Part shown: one piece after another, positions 23,113 through 34,776 of the stretch | Numbering within the stretch: position 1 is the first letter of the stretch | Layout of the letters: each line of letters opens with the position of its first letter | Origin: Mauremys mutica | Taxonomy: Eukaryota > Chordata > Testudines > Geoemydidae | DNA length: 64,000 bases | Reading direction: 5' to 3' | Assembly (NCBI RefSeq): GCF_020497125.1 | Contig: NC_059082.1 | Location: 31,146,965 to 31,210,964, forward strand | Translations under genes and position numbers: made by a program | Notes under the pieces: generated by a model | Told to the model about the DNA's origin: nothing | The model's database searches: none | Seen by the model: the letters and a program-made list of their open reading frames with translations, nothing else

Positions 23113-23846
23113 GGCAGACATGGGACTGCAGTGAACTCTGATGTGCCTGCTATTCAAGCTTTTGAGCTCAAATAGTGTCCCACTGCCCATCTGTATCTCC
23201 TGGATGGGGGTTTTGTGCCATTTGAACCAGCTGTGCTAATTTATAAGCCATTATTAGTCATTGTGAACATCTAAAATGAAGTTATCAAGTGGCCAGCAGC
23301 AGACCATACAAAGAATTGTAGGTAATAGAATGTAAGCAGCCTTTTCCACGTTCATTTAAGTCACTGCTTGGCAGAGTACAGCACTTCCCTGGCACTACTG
23401 GACTCTTGATTCTAGATTCACCTTGATATTTATTTTAATTCTCAAGTTCAGTTCTAGTCCCCCTATTCTAGTCTCTTTTCTTAGCAAATGTATTGCATAT
23501 CCATACTTAAAAGATAAATTACATGCTGAATATTTATAGCCTGTATTAATTATGTAGGGTTTTTTAAAGTAATCATTGAAGAAAAAAAGACATCTTCAGA
23601 AGTAGAGAAGCAGTACTACATGAAATGCATAAGGGAACATAATTAGGGATGAGCAAATTGGTTTGAATAGAAAATAAAAGCCAATAAGAACTTCTTCACA
23701 AGGCCCAAATTAAACCTCATCCAGACCATTTCTAGCTTTCGGGAGTGTCCGACTAATCTTGACTTGTCACCGTCATCTTCTTTTTCTAGCTCCAGCTTGG
23801 ATGAGAAGAAATACTGGAAGTCTCATGAGAAAGTCATAATTATGGA

Positions 23847-24209
23847 GTCTATGACCAGAAGAGACCACTATATTATCTAGTCTGAGCTCCTATATATCAT
23901 AGCCCACCTACAATACTCAGCACCTGCACACTAAACTCAGCAACCAAAATGAGACCAAAGTATTACCACTCACAGGAGACTAGGCTATTCTGTGCCACAG
24001 GCAGAGAAAACAAGAAACCAAGTGCTCAAGGCCCCTGTAATGGCAGGAAACTGATTAAATGAGATACACCCAGATAATTCTGGCAATTGACCCACACCCA
24101 CACACTGCAGAGGAAGGCAAAGCTCTTAAACTTGCTGCCAGTCTGAACTGGGGGAAATTCCTTCCCGGCCCCATATCTGACAATCAATTAGACCCTAAGC
24201 AAGTGTTTT
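23847..24209 (-). repeat. CR1-type LINE 3' region
   Basis: Starts with the tail phrase GAGTCTATGACCAGAAGAGAC and continues through GTGCCACAGGCAGAGAAAAC and GGGGGAAATTCCTTCC, read as minus-strand CR1 3' sequence. The hAT element at 24218 lies directly to its right. Confidence 0.55.
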
Positions 24210-24217
24210 GTTGAGAG

Positions 24218-24836
24218 CAGGGCCAGTGCAACTCATTAGGCGACCTAGGCAGTTGCCTAGGGCACTAGCACTTGGGGGGCAGCATTTCAGGTCCTTCGAC
24301 CGCGGCAGCCGAATCTTCAGCCACCCTGGTCATCGTCGACATTTAGGCAGAGGGAGCTGGGGCAAGGGGGCGCGGGGAGGGCCGCCTGCAGCAAGTAAGG
24401 GAGGGGCACAGCATGCAAGGGAACCGCTCCTCGCCCCAGCTCACCTCTGCTCCGCCTCCTCCCCTAAGCATGCCGCCCTGCTCTGCTTTTCTCCCTCCCA
24501 GGCTTGCAGTGCCAAACAGCTGATTGGCGCCGCAAGCCTGGGAGGCAGGAGAAGTGGAGCAGCGACGGCGTGCTCGGGGAGGAAGCGGAGCAGAGGTGAG
24601 CTGGGGTCGGGAGCTGCCGCACGGCTCCCGGGGCCAGGGGGAGCTGCCGTGGGGGTGGGCACCTCAGGGCAGAGCAGGGGAGCTGCTGTGGGGGGCGGGG
24701 CACCTCAGGGTAGAGGGCGGGGTAGGGAGCTGCCCCAGGGGGGCGCCTTAGGGCAAAGGGCTGCCACAGGACTCGGCGGGGAGAGTGCAAGGTGGAAGTT
24801 TCGCTTAGGGCACGAAAAATCCTTGCACCCACTCTG
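24218..24836. mobile_element. GC-rich non-autonomous hAT element
   Basis: Ends CAGGGCCAGTGCAA and TTGCACCCACTCTG, flanked by a perfect 8-bp target duplication, GTTGAGAG (24210-24217 and 24837-24844). It holds a long imperfect stem, 24434-24507 against 24532-24606. The 214-codon plus-strand frame spanning it (24208-24852) runs past both element ends and is a GC-content artefact. Confidence 0.9.
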
Positions 24837-24897
24837 GTTGAGAGATATTTAAGCCCAAGTTTGTACTTCTAAGAGGCTCTGAGTATCTTCCTTTGTT

Positions 24898-24992
24898 TGC
24901 AGGCCAGATTCTGCCTTTGGACATGCGTGCATGACTCTTTCTGATGTCAATGGGAATGGCACGTAAATATCCAAAGGCAGATTTTGGCCCTA
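24898..24992. repeat. Palindromic Chompy-like MITE
   Basis: CAGGCCAGATTCTGCCTTTG at the left is mirrored by CAAAGGCAGATTTTGGCCC at the right. The centre is TTTCTGATGTCAATGGGAA. Confidence 0.7.
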
Positions 24993-27522
24993 CATTAGTA
25001 TAAAAAATGATAAAAGCTACAGGGGTGTTGCTGGAAGGCAAAGAGAAGAGGCTTAGACAGCTTCAAAAAACTGATGCCTTGCCAATGGGAATTGAAGAAC
25101 ACCATGTCTTACTATCTGCATGGAAGCACTGATACAAGATGCAGAATGATTGATGGTACAGGAAAGTGAAATATCCACAAGGCCTTTGCATTGCAGGTAC
25201 GTGCAATGCAAATTTCCAATCTCTGCTTCAAGTTTTGCCAGTTGTGTCCAGGTGGAACTATGAATTTTAGTATTAGCAAGGATCTCTTCTCAGTGTTTGC
25301 TCATTCTCTCAACACTCCTAAAATATGTATTGGCTGGGTTCAGAATGTGGAGTATATAGTGCTGGAAACAAAAACACCATATGCATCACCACCATACAGT
25401 CGTACCATCAACACAAACCAGTCTTCCCAGTCTACCTTGTGCCTCACATAATACTATGCTGTGGTTTTTGTTTATTTAACAGTATTAGAGGCATAAACAC
25501 CTAGAAAAATAAAGATACCTTTGAATCTGGGGATGTTAGGAGGTCTGTGATTAAGATGAATAATTCGATACCTAAGAATTACGGAGGGGTGAACTGCCCA
25601 ATTTCAAACCCGCTTGAACTCTGTGGGTTAAGTTTTCTTAGGTTTACAAGTGGCTATGGAGAGCCTGAAAAAAGGGGGTGGGAATAAACTAATCAATTGA
25701 AAAATAGAGCAGAGTGGATAGAGTGAAAAACAAATATGAAGGACCAGGCAGTGGGAAGGGAAATTTTATAGGTATTGAATGGAGAGCATCCACTTGAACT
25801 AATCTAGGTTTTCAAGGGAGGAAGAAGGCTCTTCTGTCATTAATATATAGCACAAGTTTTCACTTAAACATTTCTCTAGCTAAGTCTGAACACCCTTAGA
25901 GGGGAGTGGTGGGAAAAGTGGAATAGGGAAAAGGTTCAAGCACACGAATCACAAACCCCAAAGAATAAATTCAGAGGTTTCCCTGAGCTTCACAAAGTTC
26001 ACCTAATCTTAGTCATAGATTAGTCAACTGTAGCTTATACAGGCACTGACCTGTATTGTGATCAGCAACATGCATACACTCAACTCCAGCAGGAGCCCTG
26101 GGAGGTTTTGTGTCCACAGCTCCCTGGTTTGGTGATGGCAATTAGTTTGATAATGATTAAAATGGTTCCATGATATTTGGGCCAGCAGCACCTCCAGCTG
26201 AGTCTGTGCATAGAGTTCAGTGTCTCTGAAACAGCCCTCTGCACTATATGTGTAAGGAAATAATTCTAAGCTCCTCAAGGCAGGGACTGTCTCTCTGTTA
26301 TATGTTTGTATAGGTGCTTAGCATGAGGTGGCCCTGGCCTCCAGGCATTACTGTAATACACAGCAGAAAGTAGAACAGTGGCCACCAGGAAACAGAATAT
26401 GAAGTACTCCCATTAAAATTCATCACAATATTTCTTTGCAAATATTGAAACAATGAGTCTGAAACATGCTCAATATTCCATCAGCAGGTCTCTAAGTGAA
26501 GTAACTGTTCAAATACCTCCTTCCTAATTAATCTAAACCTCAATAAATGGAAGACTTGTTGTGGACTATCTCTTGTGGCGTCCCTAAATGCACTTTTACA
26601 TGGGCCTCTGGAAAGGCATCAGGCTGTGTGCAGACATAGAGAGAGAGTTGCTGAATTCTCAAGGACAGACCACTCTGCCAGATTAAACAATATTCACTCT
26701 CTGTCAAAAACTCAGCTTCAAAACTGCCAGAGCACGAGGAGAACGAGCCACTGCTTAGACCTTTCTGTGCATGACAGGATAAAACACAAGATTTTTCTGC
26801 CTAAAGGAATCCAGACAATGAAATAATCTTTAATCCTTGTCCCTGTAAGGCATTCTCAACACCTGTTATCCTTGATACCATCACGGGCAAAACAGTGTGT
26901 GAATTCATCTTCAGGCTGGTAATTATTCCAGCTAATTATTCATTTGGATGTGGGGTGATTACCAACGCTCCTTCAGGTGCAATGCCAGCCACTTTTATTC
27001 TAGCTGATGCTTCACAAACAGAGCAGGAAAGTTGCTGTTCCATCCACTCCCCATCTTTGTAGAGATGAACTCTCATGCGGCTTATGATCCACACTGCAGT
27101 GAAGCAGCCTGGCTAAGTGGTTACAGGTAAAGCTTTGATACCTAGTTTTAAAGTCCCACACAGCTCACTTTGCACAGCCTTAGTTAAAGCAATATCTTTC
27201 AGTGGCAAATGTTTATCCAGAACAATTGTTCTCATTATTTTCTATCCCCCAACAACCCCAGGGCAGACTCCTCTCAAGCCAAGAGCACCTTCCTCTATAA
27301 CATTATATACCGACCAACCGGATGTTTAACTACATTTTAATTAAACACTGGACTTTTTGCACTCAGGTCCCACCTGTTCAAAACATTGGTGGTTGCACCT
27401 CTGATACCTATTTGCAAAAGGCAGGTTGAGAACCCCTGCATCTAGAAAGACCATTACTACAAGAGGATGGAATCTACAGGAACTAAACACCCAGACTTCA
27501 GTAGATTCAGAACAAAGATCTC
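24993..27522. other. Unrecognised sequence with one hAT end fragment
   Basis: Mostly nothing recognised. At 27420-27438, GGTTGAGAACCCCTG is the inverse of a CAGGGGTTCTCAACC hAT end, without a partner. Confidence 0.4.
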
Positions 27523-27525
27523 TAA

Positions 27526-27668
27526 GGACTTATCTACACATAGAAATTAGTGAACAGTAAGCTTGGATTTCAAGTGCACTAGCCACTCCCCAGCAACATC
27601 CCTGTGGATGCTCTTATTCTGCACAAAGAGTGCCTTTGGGTGTTTTAGCAGAGAAAGACACTCTCTGT
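27526..27668. mobile_element. MITE left part, interrupted by a second MITE
   Basis: Preceded by TAA, it opens GGACTTATCTACACATAG, a GTCTACAC-type terminus. The element is cut by the insertion at 27669. Its right part probably continues at 27936 onward (GAGTGTCCACAAGAG) but the terminus there is not clear. Confidence 0.55.
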
Positions 27669-27932
27669 GGGTAGGTCCATACTTACCCGCCGGGTCGACG
27701 CGGAGAGTTCGACTTCTCGGAGTTCGAACTATCGCGTCTAATCTAGACGCGATAGTTCGAACTCCGAACGCGCTCCCGTCGACTCCGGAACTCCACCACC
27801 GCGAATGGCGGTGGCAGAGTCGACGGGGGAGCCGCGGAGTTCGATCCCGCGGCGTCTGGACAGGTAGGAAATTCGAACTAAGGTAGTTCAACTTCAGCTA
27901 CGCTATACGCTATATGGTAGTCTAGACCAGGC
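27669..27932. mobile_element. Hairpin-containing MITE, copy A
   Basis: Ends GGGTAGGTCCATACTTAC and its loose inverse GTAGTCTAGACCAGGCC. A perfect 22-bp inverted repeat (27718-27739 against 27745-27766) with a 5-base loop is shared with the element at 47071, which lies in the opposite orientation. Open frames on both strands here (27547-27891) are products of this palindromic layout. Confidence 0.8.
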
Positions 27933-28497
27933 CTGAGTGGAGTAAGAGTGTCCACAAGAGAGTAGTATGGAGTAACTACTTTGGGCTCCCCTCCCCCCCC
28001 ATACATGAATCCTGAAACACATGGGACAACTGTGGAAATGGTGCTGTAACTATAAAACTTTCACACCAGCCAAGAGGCTGCCCCAGCAATCTCAGAGATG
28101 TTTCCCACTTTTATTCTCATAGAAGAATCTTTAGACTTTTTTTTTAAAAACACAAAAAGCTTTTCATCAAATGCTCAGTGTGATCATTGGACATTTCTGC
28201 TCTCTTACGGTGATGGTGGATTTTTCTGCTCTGCTGCGGTGATGATGGGGTATATGACGATCAATTCAGAAAAATCCAGTTCCACATCCAGTCAGCCTGT
28301 GTATCTTAGCAGACTTAAGGACTGAAGCTTGTCATTGCTTAATGCTGTGGAGGCACTCCACTGTGGAGGTTAGAATAAAGGACACTATCTTTCAATGTCA
28401 AATAAAAGGTTGAAAGCATGAATTAAAATATAAAGATTCATATTTCCCTGTTCATTTACCAACTGTGTCTATTGTCTGTGTGCCAAACTGTAATTAC

Positions 28498-28565
28498 TAA
28501 GGGCCTGATCCTGCAAACTCTTACACCGGTGAATAGCTTTGTTTGAGTTGCCCACTGAAGCCAAT
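28498..28565. repeat. Chompy-like half element
   Basis: GGGCCTGATCCTGCAAACTC followed by CACTGAAGCCAATG. The other half is not visible. Confidence 0.45.
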
Positions 28566-28901
28566 GCCCCTTACTCATGTGCTTAAATGTTGGACAGTTA
28601 GGGTCACGCTAACACCTTTGACTCTTTGGCCCCATATATTCCATCGAAATTAATACAACAGAGTCCCCCTCGTCCAAACCTGCAGCTATGAAAAATCAGG
28701 GAGAAGGCAGGCAGCCATTCTTCTCAAGACCTTTCTATGGATGAGAGGGTATGCAGGCCTTTCTTGTTGCCCCTCTGTGATCCACAGACCCCTTAATCCA
28801 AATGGCAGAGGGCACGGGCGGGGTGCAGGGATCCAACTATTGTTCACTGAAGGGTGGCATGGGATGTTTTTACCAAGAGCCAGTAGAGTCATTATAATCA
28901 T

Positions 28902-29844
28902 TGTGAAATGTAAGTAAGGATAATATTTAAGGAGTTATGTACCTATACAGTAAATAGTGTTCTTAAGATCTTGAAGTTAAGGCAGGTCACCTAGAGGTGC
29001 CATACCTCCAAAATGTTCCTTTCAGGCTGGAGGTAACAGACACCTCTCTCTCTTCCTGGCCATGTGTGTATTGTATGCCTCACAGCTTAGGCCTGTTTGC
29101 ATACTGAACCACAAGCGAAATAAGAGACTGAGGAATCTACAAGATTAAACCTATAGGATGAAACAAAGAGCAGAGATTTTGTTTATGAATAAAGACAAAG
29201 GACTATTATGGTATATATCATGGTCCAAGGAAACGTGGAATCCTTCATGTATGAGGCAAGATGGGAGTTTGTCTCATGAAAGGGGGGGGGTCACAGCCAA
29301 CCTGGCTGTAAAGTGCTGCAAAGATTTTGGGTAAGCAATATTTGGTTAGACATGAGAGTATCTTGTTAATTAAGCCTCAGCTCTAGAATGCCTATTAGGA
29401 TTTTATAGATAACCATTTGTTTCCAATACTTCTACTTACTGTTACTTGAATCTATAAGCATGTTAAATAAACATGTATGTAATTTCACTTGAAACATATC
29501 TAGGTACTGAGAGTTAAGTGGAGCGGTGGTCTGTGGTGGATCTGGTAAGCTGGCATGTTCTGCATCTTTGGAAGCAGTGAATCTGTGGATTCTGAGACTG
29601 TTCAGTGGCTTGAAGCTGGTCACTCCAGGAAGACACTTGGAGAGCTTGAGGGTTGGAATGTGCCAATCACTAACCTCTAGAGAGACAGCAGGGCCCGCGA
29701 GGCCAAGAAGAGAGTATTTGTATTGCGTGTGGCCAGTGGAGTTTGGGAGCTGACCCATGGCAGGCACAAGTGAGGCCTCCTCACACTAAAGACAGAGGGT
29801 AGTGAGATTCCTCACAGCCCTGGGTACCCCTAAGAACCATCACA
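28902..29844 (+). mobile_element. Candidate solo LTR
   Basis: The ends TGTGA and TCACA form an inverted repeat. An AATAAA signal lies at 29466-29471, and the 3' part is G-rich as in LTR U5 regions. No clear target duplication. No retroviral gene sequence is attached. Confidence 0.55.
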
Positions 29845-31708
29845 CTATCCCCTGGGGAAAAAATGGGGATGAGAGAGCTAGGTAGCTCCCACCTTGAAAG
29901 GGAAAGGATGGACTCAAGGCCACTTCCTACCTCCCTTCTCCAGGAGGTGGCTCTAGGGAAGTGATGTGAGGAGCTCAAGGCCTCCAGTCATAAGATGAAC
30001 CTAGCTCAGTGAGGCCGCAACCGCCAGGAACCAGGGACAAGTGAATATTCAACAGCCAAATACTCCTTAGTTGATAGTCAACCAGCTAAATAGCACCAGT
30101 AGTTGTACTCCTCAGTAAGTGTTTTGTTTATTTGTCCACCCGTACAGGTTCCTCAGCATTGGGTAGGCTTTGTGGTAGGCCAAGCTCTACTTAAAAATTT
30201 AATATGGCTCCTAAAGAGTAATAAGGGAATATTACATTCCCTTTTTTCCCCTGGGGAAAAGCTCCTTCAAGATCTGCATAAAATGGTAACCAGCATATTT
30301 TTGACTTGGGAAGATAACCTTGGAAATAGGAGGGGGAAATAGAATTTTTCTAATTTGTCTTTAGTTTCCTAAATGTTAAATTAAATAAAAACACAGTGCC
30401 ATAAAACAATCATTTTAATGAACAATATAGCACATTGCTTTGATTTTCTTTTTAATAACCACCACTCAGAGACTGCTTCAGGTTCTTAAATAATTGGGAA
30501 GGCAACTCCAGCCCCTCAGAATCCAGTGGTCATTAGCAACAAGAGATCCTAAATAGCTAACATTGCTCCGAGCAGCAGACTGGTTTTATATTCCTAAAGA
30601 GGCAATTAATAGTTTTGTATTGTTTTTTCTCATCACTTTGAGGGCTTTCTGTGCTTTGGTAGAGGGCATTATTTATGGCCTAGTTTGCTATCAAGCAGGG
30701 CTTTCTGGTGACTGATTGATGCCTTCTGATAGGAGAAGACATGCTGATGTGGTGCTGTCTGCGTTAGAAATAAGTGGCTAATAGCCTGTATATTCTAATC
30801 CTGATTCCCAAACAAGCCAAGTCCTTTGTGAATCCCCATCGGTACCTGTTCCAGGGTCATTAGGCTCACCATCGCTGGGCCCTACTACACTCACTTAGCT
30901 CACCCGTGTTGATGTTCTCTAGGTTATATTTAAGGTGATTAACATTACAGGTATGTTGCTAAATGTTTCCTATGGGGATTAACGGATGCCTTACACAGCT
31001 GAAAGAGCAGGGGAGCTCCAATCAGGTAAAGTGAACTTATCCCAACCCGAACATGGCCACTGGGTATAGCATTCCTGTCTCCTCCACACAGGCCATTAAG
31101 AGGGTGAACTGGGCTACCTTGCATTCCCTCCTCTGTCCCCCTCCCCCAAGAATCACTCTGGATCCGAACGGTGGGTTTCAGCATCCTCCTCCCTCACGGC
31201 CCATGCGGCTCCATGCTGCAGTTCTTTCAGGTGCAGATTGCAAAGAGACTCTGCCCAGAACAGCCGTCAGTCTCCAGCTAACTAACCAAGCAGCATCGGA
31301 GTGAGCTTGGTATGCCTGCTCTGCCCTTGTCCATTCCCCTTCCCACCACTAAAGAGCTACCCCGGGGCATCAAACGCACTAGCCTGGTCACTGGCACCTG
31401 CAGCTCGCTTCTGGCGGGGACCTATACGTGAACCTGCTCTTCCAAAAGAGTCTTCAGTCTCCTGCTGCCTCTAGCTAAGGCTCTCATTGCAACACCCTGA
31501 CAATGCTATCACTATTCCCCATGCTCCTTCCAATATCTGTGCTGCTCGCTAACTCTTCACTCCGCAGCCTACTTGCCCCATCACCCCTTCCTTCCACTCC
31601 GTTACTGCTCTCGCTCAATTCATTGCCCCTGGATGAAGTCCCATGACTATCCCAACTTCCTCCTCTGTACATTCATCCTTCCATGTCAACTCTGCTATTT
31701 GTTCCTGG
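29845..31708. other. Unrecognised sequence
   Basis: No transposon ends or motifs seen. The region 31140-31680 is C-rich on the plus strand but without periodicity. Confidence 0.4.
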
Positions 31709-31836
31709 TAGGGTGACCAGATGTCCCAATTTTATAGGGACAGTCCCAGTATTCGGGGCTTTGTTTTATAGAGTCACCTATCCCCCTCCCCCCCACACAC
31801 ACACACCCTTCCTGTCACGATTTTTCACACATGCTA
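31709..31836. mobile_element. Short hAT MITE (GGTGACCAGAT family), copy 3, right end lost
   Basis: Starts TAGGGTGACCAGATGTCCC like the copies at 4814 and 7182. It stops at ATGCTA, without the usual TCTGGTCACCCTA. Flanks GTTCCTGG (31701-31708) and GTTCCTAG (31837-31844) still match at 7 of 8, so the end was lost after insertion. A (CA)n tract occupies about 31792-31806. Confidence 0.75.
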
Positions 31837-31844
31837 GTTCCTAG

Positions 31845-33555
31845 CCAAGCAACTTGACTTCTCTTCCTTCATCTGCTCCCTCACCTGCCATCCCCATATG
31901 CTGCTCTTGGGTTTTAAATCCCTGCTCAGCCTCTCCTTCCCATTCCTTTTTTCCACCCGTCGCTGAGGGTCTTGGTTAGATATCTTGCTTCTTTGCTTAC
32001 ATCATCTGCAAAATCGCTCTCTCACCTCTCAACATTCTGGTCCATGTCTTCATTATTCTTTTGCATGGGCCACCTGTCTAACATGACCTCCCTCTTATCT
32101 GGACCGAGTATCCATCAAATAGTTCTTATCTGTGCCCCAATCTTTATTAGGCACCAGATAAGTCATTATTCTGCACCAGGCAGGCTGGTTGAGAGGAAGA
32201 TCTAAAGCAAGGGGTCACCTGTACATTGAAGACATCACAGCCCATATCTTCCCACAAACCCTCATTGAGCAAACAACTAGATTGAATTCCATAAAACCCC
32301 CATACAAGAGAAGAGCAATTGTCCAATATGGTCCCAGGGGATGTCCCAAAGAAAGGAAAGAATGAGACTATTGACTAAGTCTACTGGAAGCACAGTTGGC
32401 TCCCAAGCCTTTTGGAAGGGAACAGCCATTAGGCATTCTAGTTCAGCTGGAAATATCCCAGTTTTCAAATGGGTGTTCATCAGTTGCTAATTACATATGC
32501 TGACTCTGCCCTTATTATATCAGCTCTGCAATTGCACAGTCCCCACTCCCAATACATCACAGGGGAACTTGTCAAGCAAAGTACCAACATCTGGCAGGGC
32601 AGATGTGAACAACTACATCTGTGTCACCTGGAGCTGTCTGAATATCCATTAATAAGGAGAATACATGTACACCCAAACAGATTTCATCTACTTTGTTAAA
32701 TAAGTGTGTGAATATTTTTTATTTTTGGATTTTAGCAAAAATATCTATACTTATGCTAGATCACTAGTTGAGATCTCAGCTGAAGTCTTTAGTATCCAAC
32801 TTGCTAATCATTCTCAAAAAAATAAGTGTTAATTTAGGAAGTGATCATGGAATTGTTTTACCACCCTCCAAAGTATTTCAACAGCAGAAAAGAACTTGCA
32901 TTGAAACTATTATGGAAAATTTCCACAGCTTTGGACATTTGCTTTCACCGTTGGGAAATATGTTTTGCCAAGTACAAAAATCTAGACTCTCATATCTTGA
33001 CCAAATGGACACAACATTAAACTTTAATCTTATCAGGTGTCATCTGCAATGAGTTGACTTGGAGATGACTAAGACACCGCATGCATATTGCTTGGGGATT
33101 TAAAAGAGAAAACACACACTCTCCATTCTTTAACCTCAGGTCACTAAGGGCCTCATTTTGGGAAGCGTGGGGTACCCTTTAATTCCCATTGACTACACCT
33201 TTCAAGGCCACGCACTTAGACAGCTGTTCAAGGATATTTCACTTTTGCTTTCCTGTACTTGATCCCTGGTACATCTTTTCCCTTATTAAGCCCTGCCCAT
33301 TTCAATACCAATTCAGGGGGTGAGGGTGGGCAGGTGAAGTCAATCTGGTGTTCAGTGATTTGATAACACAGCAACTTTCATCCATATGCAGAGGACATGT
33401 CTCCTGCTAAATCATACAGTTCCAGATGGCTAGAGCTGCTGCCTATGATCAGCCATTAAAATCCCAGTTGACCTTTTGCCAGAGTTACATATTTATTGCC
33501 AGCTGCGGTTGAGCATGTCAGTAAGTATTAATGAAGCAGGAATGAATCAGTGAAT
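31845..33555. other. Unrecognised sequence
   Basis: No clear repeat boundaries or coding motifs. Confidence 0.4.
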
Positions 33556-33568
33556 TTTTATCAAGGTA

Positions 33569-33909
33569 CAGTAGAACCTCAGAGTTATGAACACCAGAGT
33601 TATGAACTGACCAGTCAACCACACACCTCGTATGGAACTGCAAGTACACAATCAGGCAGCAGCAGAGACTACACAAAAACAAACAAACAAAACAAACAAA
33701 AAAAGCAAATACAGTACAAGTACTGTGTTTAAAATATTAAAGGAAAGCAGCATTTTTCTTCTGTATAGTAAAGTTTCAAAGCTGTAATAAGTCAATGTTC
33801 AGTTGTAAACTTTCGAAAGAACAACCATATCATTTTGTTCAAAGTTATGAACATTTCAGTTACAAATAACCTCCATTCCCCAGATGTTTGTAGCTCAGAG
33901 GTTCTACTG
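33569..33909. mobile_element. Tigger-like (Tc1/mariner superfamily) non-autonomous element
   Basis: Ends CAGTAGAACCTCAGAG and CTCAGAGGTTCTACTG are inverted repeats, with TA on each side (33567-33568, 33910-33911). The interior has an (AAAC)n tract near 33676-33700 and no transposase frame. Outside the TA bases, TTTTATCAAGG occurs on both sides. Confidence 0.85.
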
Positions 33910-33911
33910 TA

Positions 33912-34773
33912 TTTTATCAAGGCATCAAGCTAGAGCCTTCTGTGCCCAGCAGGTGTCTATACTGTCTCAGTTTGGTGTACAGTCCTTTCTGCGCTCTTGC
34001 TTTCCACTTCTGCCACAGTTGAAGAGGGATGTGACATCTTACAAACCATTGTCTTTTCTGACTGACCTTCAGCAGATCATAAATATGCAGCAAGTATGGT
34101 AAATGAGCTCTCCTGGAAACAATCTAAAACCTGGCAGATGAATTCTCCTCCTCTGTTGCCTCCATACCAAAGCCATGAAAACCAACAGGAAAAGCAGGTC
34201 TAAAGTGTAAGCTGTTGTACATTGTACAGATTCAAAATGGTCTAATGGAAGAAGGATAGAGCGTATCCACAGGAGTCTTACATGGTTGCTCACTACTAAC
34301 CAATTTTAGCAAAGGACCAGCAATTGCAGTAGTCCAAGATCCTATCAGGTGTGGCACCCGCAGCTGTGAGAAGAGTTTGGGGTAAATTAATGGCATAGAG
34401 AATAACAGAGGAGAAATAAAATGCTCTCTGATGCCTGGGTGAGCAAAGGGCTTCTGTTCTACAAAACAGTATTTGTTTGAAGGGATCAATCTCAACATCA
34501 GGATTGCCACCCCAACGGCAACTCGCACCACTACTGGCAGTTTCAAGCAGAAAGGCCTAGAACTGAATGAGGATGCAGATCCTCTCACTAGAATTCATTT
34601 CAAGACTGCATAGGCCAGGCCAGGATATAGGGAGACCCTGTGTGGTAATACTAGGCAACACAGCATGATTAATTATTTTGGAAGTGAGTCAGGAAGAACT
34701 AAAGAGATGACTCATTGTCCAACAGTTTCAATAAGGACTCTTCTCTAGTGTGAGGGACATACTACTGTCTCTC
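33912..34773. other. Unrecognised sequence
   Basis: A 118-codon minus-strand frame at 34232-34588 has no motif I can name. No repeat termini seen. Confidence 0.35.
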
Positions 34774-34776
34774 TAA

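Noticed and set aside
24208..24852. 214-codon open frame
   Set aside because: It runs through both ends and both target duplications of a GC-rich hAT element, with arginine/glycine-rich low-complexity content and no domain.
27547..27891. Mirrored frames of 107 and 114 codons
   Set aside because: They mirror each other because the underlying MITE is palindromic.
34232..34588. 118-codon minus-strand frame
   Set aside because: No recognisable domain; the similarity to LINE ORF sequence I considered did not hold up phrase by phrase.
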